From NCBI GenBank assembly GCA_041662445.1, contig JBAZSL010000012.1, positions 1 through 52,668 on the forward strand: DNA of 52,668 bases, written 5' to 3'. Shown piece by piece: positions 34,615 to 42,363 of the stretch. Position 1 is the stretch's first letter, and every line of letters starts with the position of its first letter. Origin of the DNA: UASB124 sp041662445 (lineage in GTDB: Bacteria > Babelota > Babeliae > Babelales > RVW-14). The position numbers were made by a program, and so were the translations under genes. The notes below the pieces were generated by a model that made no database searches, was not told the origin of the DNA, and was given only the letters and a program-made list of their open reading frames with translations.

Positions 34615-34685
34615 GAGACCGCTATAGAGGGGTAACACCCTTTGAGGAGGCCGAATGAGCGGTAACTCATCGGTCTCCATTTTTT
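34615..34685 (+). terminator. Strong terminator with a competing upstream pairing element
   Basis: GGAGGCCGAATGAG (34646-34659) pairs with CTCATCGGTCTCC (34666-34678) around CGGTAA, followed by ATTTTTT. Upstream GAGACCG (34615-34621) can pair with the same CGGTCTC (34671-34677) and would disrupt the terminator. A third hairpin, GGGGTAACACCC, lies between. The shape suits a rightward attenuated or small RNA, yet no rightward gene follows until 36064. Confidence 0.65.
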
Positions 34686-34741
34686 ATCTAAAACATATTC
34701 TGGAAATCATTGTTTTACCTAAAAACTTATTAACCACATTA

Positions 34742-35695
34742 CTATCTTTCACTATGTTTATATCTTGCTAGCCGTGATGACTTGCTAGCCATGATGGCTG
34801 TATCTGTATATCCCTGTTGCTTCAACAACATCCATGTAGAACGCAAAGTTTCTGGCGTTACTCTTTTAATGTTGGCAATCGAACTAGCTTGCGCAAATGA
34901 AGCGTTCAAACGCGAACGTGTTAAGGGCTTACTCTTTTTCGTAACAAAAACAAACCGAGATTCTTTACGCTGAGGTGCCGTATGTGCAATATATTCTTCG
35001 AGTTCTTTCATAAAGTCTTTTTCATATTCTACACACAGACTCTTTGCCTTGCGTTTTAGGCAGACAAGCCCCTTTTGGAAGTCAATTTGGTCGAGGGTTA
35101 AGCCTAAAACTTCTGAAATACGGAGAGTGCCCTGCACGATACAGCGCGCAATTAATGCATCACGAGGATTGGCCGTTTCCAAAAACTCAATGAATGTACG
35201 GAAGTCTGAAAAAGAGAGAGCTTCTTCTACGGCACATGGTACCATCTTGCATACTATAGCCTCGCGAGATGCCCTAGCAAACCAACCATAACTAATATCA
35301 TTCACATATCTAATAAAGGATATATAACAATTGACCATCTCGTCTTTAACAGTATCTGGAACATCTTCTAATCTTTTTATATGTGCAATAACTGCTCGAA
35401 CAGAAAAAAGACGAAAGCCGCCAAGGGTAAATGGTTTATTATTAGCAAAAGATGTAGGAAATATACCCTTTTCGAAAAGCATGATCAGGCATTCCGTAAA
35501 CTTTTTTCGTAATTCTTCATTTAATGTAACCAACCACCATCGCAATACTGTTGCTAGCTGAATATATTCCAAACGTTCTCTGAGTTTAGTTATATAACGC
35601 CGGTCATCACTTAGGATTTGAGAGAATTTTGGCGTATCAACTGTTTCACGAAGCTGTTCGATGATAGCTCGCGTTTCTTCAAACAAATTATTCAT
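34742..35695 (-). CDS. Degenerate tyrosine recombinase, chlamydial-plasmid integrase-like
   Basis: This 317 aa protein has a catalytic domain in its C-terminal third: GTLRISEVLGLTLDQID (first Arg), LKRKAKS (Lys), VTPETLRSTWMLLKQQGYTDTAIM (second Arg, His of HxLR replaced by Pro/Glu) and a final LARYKHSER Tyr. The pattern T-P-x-x-L-R-x-T-W and the region after it resemble the pGP7/pGP8 integrases of chlamydial plasmids. It may act in dimer resolution of the right element or be inactive. Confidence 0.72.
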   Translation of the reverse strand: MNNLFEETRAIIEQLRETVDTPKFSQILSDDRRYITKLRERLEYIQLATVLRWWLVTLNEELRKKFTECLIMLFEKGIFPTSFANNKPFTLGGFRLFSVRAVIAHIKRLEDVPDTVKDEMVNCYISFIRYVNDISYGWFARASREAIVCKMVPCAVEEALSFSDFRTFIEFLETANPRDALIARCIVQGTLRISEVLGLTLDQIDFQKGLVCLKRKAKSLCVEYEKDFMKELEEYIAHTAPQRKESRFVFVTKKSKPLTRSRLNASFAQASSIANIKRVTPETLRSTWMLLKQQGYTDTAIMASKSSRLARYKHSER

Positions 35696-36063
35696 TACGT
35701 AGTCCTCTCAGGAATAAAAGAGCTATCATCCAAGTTGTTCACTGTCCAACCTGGCCTAATTTTTTTGATCACACTCAAATGCTGTCCTAGGAAGATTATC
35801 ACCCTTTTAGAAAAAAACAACAAGTCTGATCATAGTTACCTACAGTACCATAAGCAAGTATAAAAAAATATCTTATTTAAACCCATTATTCCTGAATTTT
35901 CAAAATGGCACATTACCACCAACTTTAAGACAAATACAGCATGATATATTAAACTAGCTAAAGCATCGCACGATAGCTGTTAAACGTTCAATGTTTGGTC
36001 ATTCCTATCGCTGTTAATAGGCAAATAACTATGGATCAGAAAAAAATTGAATAGAGAACTACT
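35696..36063. other. Intergenic region, probable right edge of the island
   Basis: No gene, tRNA fragment or GGGGAGCCA core was found here. The DNA is AT-rich. AGAACT with ATG at 36064 precedes the methyltransferase. The island edge is placed here only because the gene style changes from mobile to chromosomal. Confidence 0.4.
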
Positions 36064-36870
36064 ATGCAAAAAAGAATGAAAAATTCTTCGGACACATGGA
36101 ACAGTGAGCACTATAAAAAATATGCCAGCTTTCAGAATCATGAATGGGCCTTAGCTGCGCTTTTTGATCATGTAACTTTTAATGGAGATGAAACAATTCT
36201 TGATATTGGGTGCGGTGATGGAAATCTTACTGCAAAAATAGCACAAAAAGTTCCCAGCGGAAGTGTTATCGGCATCGATCTTTCAACAAGCATGATTAAA
36301 GCGGCACAACAATCTTTTAACGCTGTTGCAAATCTTTCATTCGAAATTGCCGATGCTACAAGCTTTTCCTTTAAACAAAAATTTGATTATGTAACCAGTT
36401 TTTTTGTATTGCATTGGATTGAAGATCAACTGACCGTTTTAAAAAATATAAAAAAAGCTTTGAAGCCCAATGGAAAAACAATCATCATAATGTCAGCTGT
36501 TCAAGAAGATTCGCCAATAATCCTGAAGGCTTTTGAACGTCTCGAGCAAGAGGGCTTATGGGTTAGCACAGTCAAAAAGGCGAATAAAAGACACTTCCCA
36601 CAATCGACCAAAGATTTTGAACAATTGCTTCATCAAGCTGGTTTTTGCCACAAACAAATAACAGTTGTTGAAAGGGCTTCTTCGACATTATCGCTTGAAG
36701 CCGCTGTCCAGACACTTATGCGATGGGTGCCACACAGCACAGAATTGCCCTATGAACAAGCATTGAAATTTGCTCAGGCACTTGGAGGGGCTATGTACAA
36801 ACAGCTTAATAAAAAGCCAGAAGAGTCAATTTCATTTCTCCAACATTTTTTATTAATTGTGGCTTGGTAA
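36064..36870 (+). CDS. SAM-dependent methyltransferase, trans-aconitate-methyltransferase-like
   Basis: This 268 aa class I methyltransferase has motif I ILDIGCGDGNLTAKIA (about residue 44), GIDLSTSMI, then IADATSFSF and FFVLHWIEDQ, and a late motif LKPNGKTIIIMSA. The layout and HWIED resemble Tam and BioC-type enzymes. It starts 3 bases before the stop-to-start gap of the HAD gene (stop TAA, then GTG after one codon) and so probably shares its mRNA. The acceptor is unknown. Confidence 0.85.
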   Translation: MQKRMKNSSDTWNSEHYKKYASFQNHEWALAALFDHVTFNGDETILDIGCGDGNLTAKIAQKVPSGSVIGIDLSTSMIKAAQQSFNAVANLSFEIADATSFSFKQKFDYVTSFFVLHWIEDQLTVLKNIKKALKPNGKTIIIMSAVQEDSPIILKAFERLEQEGLWVSTVKKANKRHFPQSTKDFEQLLHQAGFCHKQITVVERASSTLSLEAAVQTLMRWVPHSTELPYEQALKFAQALGGAMYKQLNKKPEESISFLQHFLLIVAW

Positions 36871-36873
36871 ATT

Positions 36874-37461
36874 GTGGAAGCAATAATCTTCGATGTAGAT
36901 GGGGTTCTTATTCACAGCAAAAATGATGCCGGGCAATATTTGTGGTCTCAACATATTCAGTCTGAGTTGGGCCTGGAAACGCAACACCTTGCTAAAATTT
37001 ATTCGGGTAATTGGGACCTGGTGATGAAGGGCAAGTTTTGTATGCGACAGCACCTCAATCACGTCTTTTCAGGATTGCAGCTAGCGGTGTCTGTTGACAG
37101 CTTTATTGATTACTGGCTTAAAGGTGATTTAAGAATAAATAATGACATTGTTTCTTTGGTTCGATCGATTAAGCAATCAAAGCTTTATCTTGGAACTAAT
37201 CAGGACATTCTTCGAGCTCGTGTTATTTGGGATATATTTGGCAAAGATTTTGATGGCTTTTTTCCATCATGTAACATTGGTGCCATTAAACCGGAAGTTG
37301 AATTTTTTAGGCACATAGAAAATACGCTTAATCTTTCGCCACATGAAATAGCATTTGTGGATGATTCAAAATCTCATGTTAAAGCGGCTACGAAACGTGG
37401 ATGGGTGTGTCATCATTACAAAGATATTGAGGAGCTAAAACAGTTTATTAAAAAACTATAG
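36874..37461 (+). CDS. HAD-superfamily hydrolase, paralogue 2
   Basis: This 195 aa protein has exactly the length of the protein at 5486-6073. It shares FDVDGVLI, LYLGTNQ, GAIKPEVEFF, VDDSKSH and the final WVCHHY block. It starts at GTG three bases after the methyltransferase stop. All catalytic residues are present. Two diverged copies in one window point to a lineage-specific family; both lie in small clusters with a methyltransferase. Confidence 0.88.
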   Translation: MEAIIFDVDGVLIHSKNDAGQYLWSQHIQSELGLETQHLAKIYSGNWDLVMKGKFCMRQHLNHVFSGLQLAVSVDSFIDYWLKGDLRINNDIVSLVRSIKQSKLYLGTNQDILRARVIWDIFGKDFDGFFPSCNIGAIKPEVEFFRHIENTLNLSPHEIAFVDDSKSHVKAATKRGWVCHHYKDIEELKQFIKKL

Positions 37462-37572
37462 TAAGCGAATTTTAAGGCATAAATATGTTTGAACTAGGAA
37501 AAAGCCGCTTAATTACGCTGTTTTTTGATCTTGTATCCTAATTATGTAATACTTAAGCGTAAAGATGTTCAC

Positions 37573-37601
37573 GGTTGTTTCAGTCGAAACAGCCTTTTTT
37601 T
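37573..37601 (+). terminator. Intrinsic terminator after the HAD gene
   Basis: GGTTGTTTC pairs with GAAACAGCC around AGTC, followed by seven T. It ends the methyltransferase-HAD unit. Confidence 0.88.
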
Positions 37602-37603
37602 AA

Positions 37604-37643
37604 AGCAACGTCTTTACAGGGAAAGTCCCGTAGAGAAGTTGCT
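37604..37643 (+). other. Long imperfect hairpin in the leader of the nucleotide translocase gene
   Basis: AGCAAC (37604-37609) pairs with GTTGCT (37638-37643), and TCTTTACAGGGA pairs with TCCCGTAGAGA with one bulge and one mismatch-type pair. A second hairpin GGCGGGAGTTTCCCACGCC lies near 37691 and is also preceded by GCAAC. The two fill most of the 37602-37797 gap. They have no T-runs, so a structured 5' leader is more likely than a terminator. Confidence 0.55.
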
Positions 37644-37797
37644 CCTCGTGTAAAGCATCCCTTGTAGAAAATAAAACAACCAAGCAACGGCGGGAGTTTC
37701 CCACGCCACATTACACAAATGTTGGCTCGTTGTAATGGTTATGTCGTATGATACGTGTCATGCGACAATGGTTTTATTTTTTATGAAAGGATGTCTC

Positions 37798-39171
37798 ATG
37801 ATTTTTAAGGCGATCAGATTTCTCTGGGGAGAAATGACCACAGAAGAACTCAAACGCTTCTGGCGCCTATCCTCAATCTTTTTTGTTCTCATTGGATCGT
37901 ACTGGTTTATTCGCGTCATGAAAGACGCTATCTTTACTCAGTTTGTTGGCTACGAATATCAACCATTTGCAAAAATGGTGTCGCTGGTTACCACCATTGG
38001 CGCGGTACTTTTGTACAACAAATTGATCAACGTTCTCAAACGAAATGTTCTTTTTTATCTCATCTGCAGCTTCTTTGGCTTCTGCTTTATTGGACTTGGC
38101 TATCTCATTGCGCATCCGGTCTTATCCTCAACTCCAACAACTCCAGTCTTTGGCAGTATCTCAACCTTGATTCCCGGCAGCTTTTTAGGTTGGTTTATGT
38201 ACTGCTTCATTGAAAGCTTTGGGTCTATCGTCCCAGCACTCTTTCTTGCCATCGTTGCAAGCACCATGTCGACCGAACTTGCCAAAAAAGGCTACGGCAT
38301 GATCTACACATTTGGGCAACTCGGGCTTATTCTTGGAACTTGGTTTGTTAGTAACCACATCAAAACACTCGGGTTTGGCATTCTTTTTAGTATGGGTGGC
38401 GCATTCATCTGTCTCCTTCCATTCTTAATGAAGTGGTACATGGCAACCGTACCAACCGACGTTGTAGCAAGAAATCAAGCCACCGATCAAAAACCAAAAA
38501 CAAGTATCCTTGAAGGCTTGCGCCTGCTCCTCAGTCGTCCTTACGTTGCCGGACTTTTCGTCGTTACCACCACCTATGAAATCATTACCACCATCGTTGA
38601 ATTCCAAATGGGAATCTGTGCAACACAAACTTATGGCGTAACCCCAGAAGGCATTGCTTCATTTGCCTGGCTTAAGGCTATGAACGGCATGGTCATTGGC
38701 ATTCTATCCCTGGCCTTTGCGCTCCTTGGAACAAGCTTTTTAATGCGTAAATTTGGACTAAAATTCTGCATCATTTCGTATCCCGCGCTGATCGGCATCA
38801 TCGTTGCAACGATTTTTGGATTTTACCTCACCGGCGTTAGCGTTCATTTTTTAATGTGGGCGTGTTTTTGCGGAGTAGTACTTTTCAAGGGTCTCAGCTA
38901 TACGCTTAACAACCCGTCAAAAGAGGTCATGTATATTCCAACAAGCCACGATGTAAAATTCAAAGCCAAAAGCTGGATTGATGGGTTTGGCGGAAGATTC
39001 TCAAAGGGCACCGGCGCTGTTGTTACCGGCTCATTGGGTGCCAACCTGCCAACACTACTTATGTTCGGTTCGGTTGTCTCACTTGGTCTTGTTGCTTTCT
39101 GGATTTTTGTTGCAGCCTACGTTGGTAATACGTTTAACAAGTTGCAGACCGATAATAAGATTATTGAATAA
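37798..39171 (+). CDS. ATP/ADP translocase (NTT-type nucleotide transporter)
   Basis: About 457 aa with about 11-12 membrane segments. The N-terminus ELKRFWRLSSIFFVLIGSYWFIRVMKDAIF and later KAMNGMVIGILSLAF and PSKEVMYIPTS are typical of the TLC/NTT family of Chlamydiae, Rickettsiales and Dependentiae. It exchanges bacterial ADP for host ATP, or imports other nucleotides, across the inner membrane. ATG 37798 follows AAAGGA. It is somewhat shorter than the 500 aa common in the family. It is the best single indicator of an energy-parasite lifestyle in the window. Confidence 0.93.
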   Translation: MIFKAIRFLWGEMTTEELKRFWRLSSIFFVLIGSYWFIRVMKDAIFTQFVGYEYQPFAKMVSLVTTIGAVLLYNKLINVLKRNVLFYLICSFFGFCFIGLGYLIAHPVLSSTPTTPVFGSISTLIPGSFLGWFMYCFIESFGSIVPALFLAIVASTMSTELAKKGYGMIYTFGQLGLILGTWFVSNHIKTLGFGILFSMGGAFICLLPFLMKWYMATVPTDVVARNQATDQKPKTSILEGLRLLLSRPYVAGLFVVTTTYEIITTIVEFQMGICATQTYGVTPEGIASFAWLKAMNGMVIGILSLAFALLGTSFLMRKFGLKFCIISYPALIGIIVATIFGFYLTGVSVHFLMWACFCGVVLFKGLSYTLNNPSKEVMYIPTSHDVKFKAKSWIDGFGGRFSKGTGAVVTGSLGANLPTLLMFGSVVSLGLVAFWIFVAAYVGNTFNKLQTDNKIIE

Positions 39172-39231
39172 AGGTTGTTACGGGAGCGCAAGCCCCTTGT
39201 GAATAGGAATTGATAATCGAAAGGGACGTCG

Positions 39232-40500
39232 ATGCGTATAAAAACAATAGTATCTACACTTGGTGCTTGTACGCTGCTTATAGCGTTAGCAAGTTGCGAC
39301 GTGCTGCACAAGCTGCAGGGACGTGAAACCATTTTTGATCGTGTTGTTTCTATTCCTCAGGAACTCGTTCTTGATATTCCTTACGTGCCGCCTTTGTGTG
39401 ACGAAATTGCAGGGCTGGAGAAAGGTTATGTCGAAATTGAAAATGGCAAACTTTATTGCGAAGAAGAGGGGACCGGGATTCCTCTTGTTCTCATTTGTGG
39501 TGGGCCAGGTGTAGCACATCACGCTTTTCATCCATGGTTTTCTCGTGTTAAAGATTGCGTGCATCTCATTTATTACGATCAACGTGGCGTCGGTCAATCG
39601 AGTGTCGATGACACCGGAAAAACTTATACGATCAAACAGGCTGTTGAAGATTTGGAGTGCTTGCGCAAATCGTTAAAACTTGAAAAGTGGATGGTACTTG
39701 GTTGGTCGTACGGTGGTTTTCTGGCGCAATGCTATGCCTTAACCTATCCAAAGCATATTACTGGATTAATTTTAGTTGCGTCTGGAGATGGACTTAAAAA
39801 TGCAAAGATGAAACCAACCAGACAAGGTATGTTTCTTTTGCCAAAAGAGCGTGATGCCATAAGAAAAATATGGACTGCTCGTGATGAAGGTAAACTGACG
39901 CTTGTCCAAGAGAGTTACAATGCAATGATAGCTGGCGATTGGAAGCGACAACGTTATTACAAGCCAACGACAGAAGAGTTGATTAGGAATGCATGGTATA
40001 ATTGGCAGCCAACGCCTGGTTTTAGAGATTTAATCTGTTCTGATAAGGAAAAAATTGGTCTTGATGAAAAGTTCGATGATTTTGAAATTCCAACCTTGAT
40101 TTGCGAAGGCAAATGGGATTTGAGCTGGGATACCGATAAAGTCGACTTTCTGCGCAAAAATCATCCGCATGCACAGGTCGAGGTTTTTGAAAAATCAGGG
40201 CACGCGGTATTTGCTGATGAACCGGAGAAGTTTTTCTTGCTCCTCAAAAATTTTCTAGAAAAATCATGCACTATGCAGGTGGTGTGCAAACCGGGAAATC
40301 GATTAACCTGGCCAACACCATTTTCTGATTTAATGTGTCAAATTGTGATGGCAGAAAATTTTGATGATAGACAGCAACGAGAGAAAAAAATTGGGGAACT
40401 TTTCGATAAAGCAGTAAAAACAAAATCTAACGATGCGATAGTGTGGGACTGCTTCTTGCAACATTTTTTCAAGCCACAAATTTGTACGTCACAAGCCTAA
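39232..40500 (+). CDS. Alpha/beta-hydrolase lipoprotein, cut by an in-frame stop
   Basis: This 422 aa protein has a lipoprotein signal (LLIALASC lipobox, Cys about residue 23). The hydrolase domain resembles prolyl aminopeptidases: CGGPGVAHHAF (HGGPG-like oxyanion motif), YYDQRGVGQS, nucleophile GWSYGG, acid in ICEGKWDLSWD and histidine in KSGHAVF. A C-terminal helical part follows. The frame stops at TAA 40498-40500 but continues open in the same frame to 40761. The full product would be about 509 aa. Confidence 0.85.
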   Translation: MRIKTIVSTLGACTLLIALASCDVLHKLQGRETIFDRVVSIPQELVLDIPYVPPLCDEIAGLEKGYVEIENGKLYCEEEGTGIPLVLICGGPGVAHHAFHPWFSRVKDCVHLIYYDQRGVGQSSVDDTGKTYTIKQAVEDLECLRKSLKLEKWMVLGWSYGGFLAQCYALTYPKHITGLILVASGDGLKNAKMKPTRQGMFLLPKERDAIRKIWTARDEGKLTLVQESYNAMIAGDWKRQRYYKPTTEELIRNAWYNWQPTPGFRDLICSDKEKIGLDEKFDDFEIPTLICEGKWDLSWDTDKVDFLRKNHPHAQVEVFEKSGHAVFADEPEKFFLLLKNFLEKSCTMQVVCKPGNRLTWPTPFSDLMCQIVMAENFDDRQQREKKIGELFDKAVKTKSNDAIVWDCFLQHFFKPQICTSQA

Positions 40501-40761
40501 AATGAAAAAGCTCTGTATGCGTTGCAGCAATATGAACACACAGCGCCGCAATCAGATCCTGAAGGATTAAAGGCGCATGGGCATTGTCTAAAAGTTTGGC
40601 GAGCGCAGATTCTTGATTTGCTTGGAAGACGTGAAGAGGCAATAAAATACTATCAGGAAGTTCTCAATAATTTTAAGGAATCATGCGGTTATTGCTGCCA
40701 AGTTGATCGCAAATGGCTTGAAGATCATATAAAGACGCCATTTAAAGCAGGCGAGCAATAA
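40501..40761 (+). pseudogene. Same-frame continuation of the lipoprotein hydrolase (TPR-like tail)
   Basis: Directly after the TAA the frame reads NEKALYALQQYEH and later RAQILDLLGRREEAIKYYQEVL, a TPR-type helix pair, ending KAGEQ. The upstream protein ends with FDKAVKTKSNDAIVWDC, the first helix of such repeats. So a tetratricopeptide region was split by one stop. An internal ATG at 40522 could start a separate 79 aa protein, but no ribosome site is seen. Confidence 0.7.
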
Positions 40762-40820
40762 TTTCGGCAGATCAAAGAGGACTGAATTAGGAGGCAGAAA
40801 AAATTGAAGAGGCCTAATTT

Positions 40821-42023
40821 ATGAAGTTGTTTAATTTAATCATTACAATAGCCATATCAGCGGTGGTTTTTATTAGCGGAGCGTTATTTTTAGTTTTCTA
40901 TCCTATCAACCAATTTCCAAAGCCATCAGGGCCTTACGGTGTTGGCATAACCCAATATCACTGGATTGATACACAGCGTAAAGAGCCTAATGCTATTGAC
41001 CCACAACATGTGAATCGTGAGATCATGGCATATATTTTCTATCCAACCAATAAACACAATCATCAAATAGCATACAACAGCGACCAAGCTACCGGTTTTA
41101 AAAATGTTTTGGGTTTTAAATACAAATTACCAACATGGCTTTTCTCCGGGTTGGATCAACTGAAAGTTTATGAGGAACCAAACGCACCATTGGTTTCAGA
41201 CGGCAAAAAGTTCCCGATTATTATCATGTCCCACGGATGGGGTGCTCTTCTCCACGGTTGGACGTGGTTCTGTGAATTGCTGGCAAGCAATGGATACGTT
41301 GTTGTTGGTATAAATCATCCCTATGTTGCCGAAGTAATACGTTATCCTGATGGACGAACGATTAAAACTCTTGTTTTCAAAAAGGCAGCAGAGCGTAAGC
41401 AAGAAGGTGGTGAACAACGGTATCGCGCCTGGAAAGAAGATCAGGTTGCGGTGTGCGCACAGGACATTAGCTCTGTCGTTACTCAGCTTGAAGACCTTGT
41501 TTTACAGAGCACAATGCCATGGAGCACATACATCGACCTTGATCGAATTGGAGTTATGGGCGGATCATTTGGTGGTACAACAGCAATGCGCGCCTGTCGC
41601 AAAGATCAACGTATTAAATGCTGTATTGATATGGATGGCTGCTTGCGAGGAGAAGATGCTACAGCTGTGTTTACTAAACCATGCATGATGATCGTAGGTA
41701 GCAATAGTGATCAGTGGGTTGGTAGACAGGGTGATAGTGATTTGGCAACAATTAATGCCCTTCAGAAACGCTATCAAAACACCTTTAATAAAGTTGTCAT
41801 CGAAGGTGCTGGACACGGTGTGTTTTCAGACATTCCGTTTTACGGGCAGACAACACTCTTGTTACAACTGCTTTCGCACTATACCAATTTTTATGGAACA
41901 GCATCACAGAAAGAACAGCTCTCTAACGATAGAATTCGTGCAATATTTGCGACATTAGAGTCTAATATTCTTGGATTTTTTGATAAGACCCTTTCCGTGA
42001 AACAGACATCAGAAAAAGAATAA
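40821..42023 (+). CDS. PAF-acetylhydrolase-like alpha/beta hydrolase, membrane-anchored or exported
   Basis: This 400 aa protein starts with a hydrophobic segment of about 28 residues (signal or anchor). The core has the oxyanion block PIIIMSHGWGALLHG, nucleophile GGSFGGTTA, the acid region in CIDMDGCL and histidine GAGHGVFSD, all as in PAF acetylhydrolase isoform II-type enzymes. These hydrolyse short sn-2 acyl groups of phospholipids, so an action on host or own lipids is plausible. GAGG precedes the ATG. It follows another exported hydrolase. Confidence 0.82.
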   Translation: MKLFNLIITIAISAVVFISGALFLVFYPINQFPKPSGPYGVGITQYHWIDTQRKEPNAIDPQHVNREIMAYIFYPTNKHNHQIAYNSDQATGFKNVLGFKYKLPTWLFSGLDQLKVYEEPNAPLVSDGKKFPIIIMSHGWGALLHGWTWFCELLASNGYVVVGINHPYVAEVIRYPDGRTIKTLVFKKAAERKQEGGEQRYRAWKEDQVAVCAQDISSVVTQLEDLVLQSTMPWSTYIDLDRIGVMGGSFGGTTAMRACRKDQRIKCCIDMDGCLRGEDATAVFTKPCMMIVGSNSDQWVGRQGDSDLATINALQKRYQNTFNKVVIEGAGHGVFSDIPFYGQTTLLLQLLSHYTNFYGTASQKEQLSNDRIRAIFATLESNILGFFDKTLSVKQTSEKE

Positions 42024-42363
42024 TACGTGCTTATTGCCCATCAAAGAGGGCTGACACAAGAAGCTGAAAAATTTGATTGAACACATGGCAACTGATGCCA
42101 ATGAGAATGGCGCCAGTATAAGTTTCGTGATCTTAAAAAAAGTCCCTTTTTTATTATGAAGAAAATAACCATTATTACATTGCTCATCAATATATTATTT
42201 CAGACTGAAAACCTAGCATTATAACAAAAAGCTCTTCGTGCTTTATTCTAGCCATAAATTGCCCTATCCCAACGACCTGGTTATTATAGAAATATAGTTT
42301 CTCATTGAGTTTTTTATACAAACAAAGCTGTGAAGTTTAGATTTTAGTGATGGGGGTATTATC
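42024..42363. other. Intergenic region
   Basis: No gene was recognised. The first 50 bases (ATCAAAGAGGGCTGA and following) resemble the 40767-40815 spacer after the previous gene (ATCAAAGAGGACTGA), a short local duplication. AAAAAAAG...CCTTTTTT near 42133 is a weak terminator at best. Confidence 0.4.

Larger units (their letters stand above)
18604..35700. mobile_element. Accessory island in tRNA-Asn, probably two integrated elements in tandem
   Basis: The left edge is clear: recombinase 1 reads into tRNA-Asn at GGGGAGCCA (18604-18612). The same 9 bases recur at the end of recombinase 2 (29887-29895), which suggests a junction between a left element (18.6 to about 29.9 kb) and a right element (about 29.9 to 35.7 kb). 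Nearly all genes are on the minus strand. Contents include two serine recombinases, a degenerate tyrosine recombinase, primase, SF3 and SF2 helicases, three HTH/packaging-type small proteins and toxin/immunity cargo. No capsid, portal or conjugation genes were seen, so it looks like a satellite or integrated plasmid. The right edge is inferred from the return to chromosomal-type genes and is not exact. Confidence 0.75.
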
